Shown here: positions 4,871 through 7,630 of the stretch, in pieces
How positions within the stretch are numbered: the stretch's first letter is position 1
Layout of the letters: the number at the start of each line of letters is the position of its first letter
From: Nitrosopumilaceae archaeon
GTDB taxonomy: Archaea; Thermoproteota; Nitrososphaeria; Nitrososphaerales; Nitrosopumilaceae
Reading direction: 5' to 3'
NCBI GenBank assembly: GCA_021296165.1
Contig: JAGWAW010000063.1
Span: 1-7,630, forward strand
Length of the DNA: 7,630 nucleotides
The notes under the pieces: model-generated
Told to the model about the DNA's origin: nothing
The model's input: only the letters and a program-made list of their open reading frames with translations
Database searches by the model: none
Program-made: the position numbers and the translations under genes

Positions 4871-6397
4871 ATGGTCTTGGAACTGCACAAGCCCCGCCCC
4901 GTCTGGCAGATAATGTTCTCCACGCACCACACCGACGTCGGCCTGCTGTACCTGATAACGTCGCTGGGCTTCCTGTTTCTGGGCGGCGCGCTGGCGCTGG
5001 CAATCCGCGCCGAGCTCTTCTTCCCGGGCTCGCAGATCATAGCCGATTCCATGACGTTCAACCGGATGTTTACGGTGCACGGCACCACGCTGATATTCCT
5101 GTTCATACTGCCCTCTGCCTCCGCAGTGGGCAACTACTTTGTCCCCATTATGGTTCGCTACAAGGACATGGCCTACCCCAAGCTGAACGCCATAGCGTTC
5201 TGGATGATACCCCCAGGGGGGGCCCTGATATGGCTGGGGTTTGCCGACTTTACCTGGTATGCGACCCCGCCGTACTCGGTGATCAGCGCCCCGGGCCCGG
5301 CCGCTGACATGTGGATATTCGGCCTGAAGATACTGGGGGTCTCATCGATACTGGGGGCCATCAACTTTGTCGTTACCATACTAAAGTGCAAGCATCCGGA
5401 TATGTCCATAGGGCAGGTCCCGTTGTTGGCCTGGTCGTTCCTCTCCTCGTCCCTCATAATACTGGTGGCTCTGCCCACCTTTGCGGCCGCCCTGCTCATG
5501 CTGTTGACCGACAGGATGGGCGTCTCGGGCTTCTTCAACCCCGTCATGGGGGGCGATCCCATCGCGTACGCGCATCTGTTCTGGTTCACGTTCCACCCGG
5601 AAGTGTACGTGCTGGTCATCCCGGCCATCGGCATGATGTACGAGATCATACCCCGCTTCTCCCGCCGGCCCATCTTCAGCCACTCCTCGGGCGTGGCCGC
5701 CTTCGTCATACTGGCTATAGTGGGATTCTCGTCTTGGGCGCACCACATGTACGCCACCGGGATGTCGTTCACCGAAAAGACCGTCTTTATGGTGGGGACG
5801 CTGGCCGCCGTTCCGGCCTCGGCGATGCACGTCTTCAACTTTCTGGCCACCATGTGGGGCGGCCGCATCCGCTTCTCCACCCCCATGATGTGGGCCGTGG
5901 GGGGAATCGCACTCTTCTTCTCGGCTGGGGCCGGCGGCGTGGTGAACAGCGCCATGCCATTGGACTTTGTGACGCACGACTCGTACTGGGTGGTGGGGCA
6001 CTTCCACCTGTTCGTGATGGGGACGATAGCGTTCGGCACCATCGGATACGTCTACTACATGTTCCCGTACGTGACGGGCCGCATGTACCACGAGGCTCTG
6101 GGCAAGGTGCACTTTGTGCTGGCCATGGTGGGCACGGTGATGGTCTTCTTCACCCAGCACGTGCTGGGGCTCTTCGGGATGCCCCGGCGCATATACGACT
6201 ACCCGCCCATACCAGAATGGGTGGCGATGAACCAGATAGCCACCATAGGCGCCATGCTCATAGGCATAAGCATGGCGATATGGCTGGGCAACATGATATA
6301 CAGCTCCGGCAGGGGCCGGGAGGCAAACATGGAGGATCCCTTCGGCTTGGGCGGCAAGTACTACTACCCGCACCAGCAGAAGAACCCCGTGCACTAG
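4871..6397 (+). CDS. coxA: Haem-copper terminal oxidase subunit I
   Basis: This is a 508-residue polytopic membrane protein (about 12 helices), the catalytic subunit that reduces O2 to water and pumps protons. Metal ligands are complete: His70 and His379 for low-spin haem, His377 for high-spin haem (GHFH, 376-379), and His242, His291, His292 for CuB, with Tyr246 in HPEVY for the His-Tyr crosslink. His369-Asp370 match the Mg site and Arg439-Arg440 (MPRR) the haem propionates. D-pathway residues of A1-type oxidases are present: Asp99, Asn88, Asn106 and Glu244. By eye alignment (28 residues past the second CuB histidine, as bovine Lys319 from His291), the K-pathway lysine is replaced by His320, with Ser317 at the threonine position. 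ATG 4871 is the only sensible start. It ends one base before the GTG that opens the following reading frame. Haem type (a or other) cannot be judged. Confidence 0.96.
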   Translation: MVLELHKPRPVWQIMFSTHHTDVGLLYLITSLGFLFLGGALALAIRAELFFPGSQIIADSMTFNRMFTVHGTTLIFLFILPSASAVGNYFVPIMVRYKDMAYPKLNAIAFWMIPPGGALIWLGFADFTWYATPPYSVISAPGPAADMWIFGLKILGVSSILGAINFVVTILKCKHPDMSIGQVPLLAWSFLSSSLIILVALPTFAAALLMLLTDRMGVSGFFNPVMGGDPIAYAHLFWFTFHPEVYVLVIPAIGMMYEIIPRFSRRPIFSHSSGVAAFVILAIVGFSSWAHHMYATGMSFTEKTVFMVGTLAAVPASAMHVFNFLATMWGGRIRFSTPMMWAVGGIALFFSAGAGGVVNSAMPLDFVTHDSYWVVGHFHLFVMGTIAFGTIGYVYYMFPYVTGRMYHEALGKVHFVLAMVGTVMVFFTQHVLGLFGMPRRIYDYPPIPEWVAMNQIATIGAMLIGISMAIWLGNMIYSSGRGREANMEDPFGLGGKYYYPHQQKNPVH

Positions 6398-6402
6398 GTG
6401 AT
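6397..6402 (+). promoter_or_regulatory. Shine-Dalgarno site deciding the cupredoxin start
   Basis: GGTGAT, a perfect match to part of the archaeal anti-SD complement (GGAGGTGATC), begins on the last base of the subunit I stop and ends 4 nt before the ATG at 6407. The in-frame GTG at 6398 lies inside this motif, so ATG 6407 is the better start. This contrasts with the promoter-proximal genes in the window, which lack SD motifs. Confidence 0.5.
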
Positions 6403-6406
6403 TGTG

Positions 6407-7351
6407 ATGTCAGAGTACGAACCTCTCCGAACCAGCCCCGCAAGGACGGCCAAGATGATGGCCATAATGCTGGGCATATGCATAGTGGGCGGAGCCATAT
6501 TCTTCGCGCTGTGGGACTATTGGATATCCGAGGAGCCCCCCATAGTGGCCATAATGAACGAGGCCGCCCAGCAGGAGGTGGGCGCCTTCACAGGGAGCAT
6601 CATACCGGTGGACCTGACGTTTGTGGAGTCGGACGACTTTAGGGACTTTTCGTTCAACGAGCTGCTGGGAGAGCCGGGGGCCAACCCCACCATCACGGCC
6701 AGCGTGGGAGACAAGATCGTCTTCGACATAGTCAGCGATGGGATATCCTTCCACGCCCTGGGGGTGACGGCCGAGGAGTCGGGTGTCGCTGGCATATTCC
6801 CCGGCTCCGAGGTGGGCACCGCCACCAAGCCCCTCACCAAGGGCCAGTCGGGCACCTCCGAGTTCATACCCCCCGAACCGGGCACCTACTACTACATATG
6901 CACGGTCCCGGGCCACCGGGAGCAGGGAATGGTGGGCGAGATAATAGTGACCGAGGCCAGCGCCGAGGCGGCCCCCACCGAGGCCACCGGCGTCACCCGC
7001 GAGTTCGCCTTGGACTTTTACGAGTCCGACGACTTCATAACGTTTGCATTTGGCGCCGTGCCGGGCACCGAGGGCGCCAACCCCGAGATCCGGGTGAACG
7101 CCGGCGACGAGGTGGCCGTCACAGTCGTCAACCAAGGCATATCGTTCCACTCGTTTGCGGTGGTCAAGGACCCCGATAACCTGAACTCGGTGGTGTGGGA
7201 CTCGGAGATCGGCTCGGCCACCGCCCCTCTCTCCCGCGGGCAGTCAGGCGATGTGAGATTCGTGGCCGACACGCCGGGCACGTACTTTTACATCTGTACC
7301 GTTCCCGGCCACGCCCTGCAGGGCATGCAGGGCACCCTGATAGTGGAGTAG
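6407..7351 (+). CDS. Membrane-anchored protein with two tandem blue-copper (plastocyanin-like) domains
   Basis: This 314-residue protein (from ATG 6407; GTG 6398 would add three residues) has a cytoplasmic basic N-terminus, one anchor helix at about 17-38, a spacer, two cupredoxin domains (about 67-182 and 199-314) and an Ala/Pro/Glu linker between them. Each domain has a full type-1 copper set: His116, Cys165, His170, Met175 and His248, Cys297, His302, Met307. All pairs are exactly 132 residues apart, and both domains end in YICTVPGH, so the gene arose by internal duplication without later indels in the copper region. The protein faces outward. Its place directly after subunit I suggests it shuttles electrons from the bc1-type complex to CuA, the job done by cytochrome c elsewhere; thaumarchaea are known for copper-based carriers. 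Direct donation to CuA is inference. It has no multicopper oxidase type-2/3 His motifs. Confidence 0.92.
   Translation: MSEYEPLRTSPARTAKMMAIMLGICIVGGAIFFALWDYWISEEPPIVAIMNEAAQQEVGAFTGSIIPVDLTFVESDDFRDFSFNELLGEPGANPTITASVGDKIVFDIVSDGISFHALGVTAEESGVAGIFPGSEVGTATKPLTKGQSGTSEFIPPEPGTYYYICTVPGHREQGMVGEIIVTEASAEAAPTEATGVTREFALDFYESDDFITFAFGAVPGTEGANPEIRVNAGDEVAVTVVNQGISFHSFAVVKDPDNLNSVVWDSEIGSATAPLSRGQSGDVRFVADTPGTYFYICTVPGHALQGMQGTLIVE
6605..7348 (+). repeat. Internal tandem duplication within the cupredoxin gene
   Basis: Unit 1 spans about 6605-6952 and unit 2 about 7001-7348, in register at an offset of 396 bp. Shared protein landmarks are ESDDF, GANP, GISFH, GxATxPLxxGQSG, PGTYxYICTVPGH and QGM. 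Nucleotide similarity is patchy (third positions differ), so the duplication is not very recent at DNA level even though the protein register is preserved. Confidence 0.85.
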
Positions 7352-7398
7352 CCCACCAGGCTGGGGATGCTCGGCCAGTGCACCTTCGGCGCAGGCCG

Positions 7399-7415
7399 CC
7401 GCCCTAGCGGGGCGG
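7399..7415 (+). terminator. GC hairpin downstream of the oxidase operon, possible transcript end
   Basis: CCGCCC at 7399-7404 pairs with GGGCGG at 7410-7415, with a further T-G pair at the top and a 3-nt loop. It is followed by TCTCT, not a strong T tract, so intrinsic termination is doubtful and RNA-end protection is equally possible. The rest of 7352-7590 shows no tRNA, no convincing ORF (the longest ATG frame I checked is 45 codons, without a promoter) and no repeats. Confidence 0.3.
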
Positions 7416-7597
7416 TCTCTGGGCGCTTACGCAAGCCTTTCCACGAGGCGTTTGCCCGTCCTGGCTGGCATCTAAATGGAGAACGGAGTCCCGCAGCGGT
7501 TTGACGTCTGCGTTGGGATGGTGCCGGGATGCCGGATGAGGATCTTACACTGGAGAATATTCACAATCGACAAAAACCCCCGCAGCCAACCAGAATG

Positions 7598-7604
7598 TTT
7601 TAAT
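7598..7604 (+). promoter_or_regulatory. Promoter for a gene starting at the right edge (ATG 7628)
   Basis: TTTTAAT is centred at 7601, exactly 27 nt before the ATG that forms the last three bases of the window, the same spacing as the other predicted leaderless genes here. An ATG at 7614 is only 13 nt away and therefore less likely. The gene body lies outside the window, so its product is unknown. Confidence 0.5.
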
Positions 7605-7630
7605 GTTACACGTATGATACGGTCCCCATG

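Noticed and set aside
5311..6642. 443-codon rightward and 337-codon leftward (5381-6394) frames across subunit I
   Set aside because: Both are out of frame with a protein showing every haem and copper ligand; the His/Gly/Arg-rich composition is typical of shadow frames in GC-rich DNA.
7367..7504. 45-codon ATG frame after the cupredoxin gene
   Set aside because: It has no TATA box or SD motif upstream, no recognisable sequence, and a composition like non-coding GC-rich DNA.
1..7630. CRISPR arrays, insertion sequences, integrase or attachment sites
   Set aside because: I saw no regularly spaced repeats, transposase motifs or terminal inverted repeats, and the tRNA 3' end is not duplicated elsewhere in the window.

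Overview
The window looks like a piece of a GC-rich ammonia-oxidising-type archaeon (Thaumarchaeota/Nitrososphaerota), and Cenarchaeum symbiosum or a close relative is my best guess. The signs are archaeal TATA boxes about 26 nt from start codons, many apparently leaderless genes (including GTG and TTG starts), heavy use of ATA for Ile despite high GC, a coenzyme F420:NADP oxidoreductase, and a haem-copper oxidase locus that ends in a membrane-anchored blue-copper protein. The species call is an inference from content, not from a search.

Left part (1-2099, mostly rightward): a nucleoside 2-deoxyribosyltransferase-like gene (194-715), a leftward tRNA-Arg with anticodon UCG (790-864), and an alanine-type PLP aminotransferase (906-2099). 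The 41-bp gap between the tRNA and the aminotransferase holds two interleaved TATA boxes, one for each direction.

Middle part (2096-3374, leftward operon): an F420:NADP oxidoreductase (npdG), a 76-residue two-helix membrane protein of unknown function, and a flavin/F420-binding split-barrel protein of the pyridoxamine-phosphate-oxidase superfamily. Their starts and stops abut or overlap. The last gene converges on the aminotransferase so tightly that both stop codons lie in one CTAG. A single symmetric TATA element 25-26 nt from both starts separates npdG from a rightward histidine-phosphatase (phosphoglycerate mutase-like) gene at 3425-4051.

Right part (4151-7351, rightward operon): an aerobic terminal oxidase. 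Subunit II is split into a short signal-peptide/TM protein and a TM plus CuA-cupredoxin protein joined by a 1-nt stop/start overlap (TAGTG). Subunit I follows, with all haem and CuB ligands and the D proton pathway but apparently no K-pathway lysine. The operon ends with a membrane-anchored protein carrying two tandem type-1 copper domains, which probably delivers electrons to CuA in place of cytochrome c. No subunit III is present.

The last 276 bases (7352-7627) hold no convincing gene. They contain a GC hairpin and, at the right edge, a TATA box placed for a leaderless gene starting at the ATG at 7628. No mobile element, CRISPR array or insertion sequence was seen. The window is mostly ordinary core metabolism and respiration; the unusual points are in promoter architecture and oxidase design.
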